Source: Undaria pinnatifida (Eukaryota; Sar; Phaeophyceae; Laminariales; Alariaceae). Taken from it: DNA of 64,000 nt. This document shows positions 63,420 through 64,000 of this stretch, piece by piece. The stretch covers positions 9,288,231 through 9,352,230 of the forward strand of contig JABAKD010000029.1 in NCBI GenBank assembly GCA_012845835.1. Direction: 5' to 3'. How positions within the stretch are numbered: position 1 is the stretch's first letter; every line of letters starts with the position of its first letter. Both the position numbers and the translations under genes were made by a program. The notes under the pieces are model-generated. The model was not told the DNA's origin and searched no databases. It was given only the letters and a program-made list of their open reading frames with translations.

Positions 63420-64000
63420 GCGGTAGCTCCAACTCATTGATATGTTCTGTTACGGTTCAGTGACAGTTTCAAGAGTTACTATGGCAGGCGTTTTGTGGTA
63501 GTAGGGGCCACGCTATTTATGTCCCCTCCCTTAGTCGGGTGTGGCTGCCCCACCCTGCCACAATTCTACAATTCCTTGGGTTCACGTTCATATACCTTCG
63601 GATCAGCAATCAAGTTACCATTTTCACGCTACCTTCTCGGGAGACTTCCCATCCTGAGCACTTGCACAAGGGACTTGCTCTCTTTCTCCGAGGAACGCTC
63701 AAGCGCCTTCTGAACTCGGTCGTATCGGACCTTCGGAGGTCAGTTATTATGAATACCTGAGGCGGGCTACAGATTTAGCCTGTGTGTGGACCTTGCGATG
63801 CTAGTAGGCTAGATACCTTCGTCTTCTTCGCCATGAATATACTCGCATGTCCACCCTGATCCCAGACTGACTCCGCCTTTCAGGCTCCGATTCGTAACAG
63901 GTCTTCATTCAGATTCCAATTAACCCCCCTCCCCTTCCCCGCCTTGGGACGTTGATTGGCAACGACGCTGTAAAACATGCCAATCACCGCGTGAGCTAGA
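63420..64000. other. No recognisable gene
   Basis: Two overlapping plus frames (72-73 codons, 63495-63760) without recognisable domains. Confidence 0.4.

Overview
This is a piece of a large, repeat-rich eukaryotic nuclear genome. No bacterial operons, Shine-Dalgarno sites or CRISPR arrays are present. The TTAGGG-type interstitial repeats, the tRNA-headed SINEs, the LINE and Ty1/copia fragments and a many-exon gene for a Cys-containing RCC1-like propeller with a Pro/Thr stalk together suggest a stramenopile, most likely a brown alga (Phaeophyceae). That assignment is an inference from the feature set, not from a database match.

The one well-supported host gene is on the minus strand and spans at least 40 kb. 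Ten exons can be placed (55520 down to 15695). All nine junctions have GT..AG ends and matching reading phases, and they give one open frame of about 740 residues. The product is a chain of RCC1-like blades (CWG..N..GQLG.GD ... VDLG.G.TAV ... HTCALL.DGSVK), then a ~225-residue Pro/Thr/Ser-rich stalk, one transmembrane helix and a short basic tail. This looks like a type I cell-surface protein. The first exon, presumably with a signal peptide, was not found. Introns run from about 0.5 to 15.8 kb and are filled with mobile elements, minisatellites and microsatellites, including broken copies of the gene's own exons.

Region by region: 1-3.4 kb has a GATGTTATGATG minisatellite and no gene. 3.4-3.8 kb holds a Mutator-like MITE carrying telomere-type repeats. 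4.0-6.8 kb is a large array of short palindromic words (TTCCATGGAA, GGAAGCTTCC) interrupted by a MITE and a SINE. 8.2-9.1 kb holds a decayed Ty1/copia gag with a MITE beside it. 9.2-15.4 kb has no recognisable gene. 15.7-55.5 kb is the RCC1-like gene, whose introns hold LINE fragments (19.2-20.0 and 39.0-39.9 kb), CATG-word arrays (23.6-24.3 kb), SINEs, a broken OTU-protease gene (34.3-35.0 kb), ACT, TAGA and CATA microsatellites, and many copies of a dispersed repeat called R here. 57.1-59.2 kb holds a CAA microsatellite and a LINE 3' end with a duplicated tail. 59.6-64 kb holds a SINE-like composite, more R copies and a LINE C-terminal fragment related to restriction-like endonucleases.

Most long open frames elsewhere are by-products of simple repeats or shadows of the features listed.
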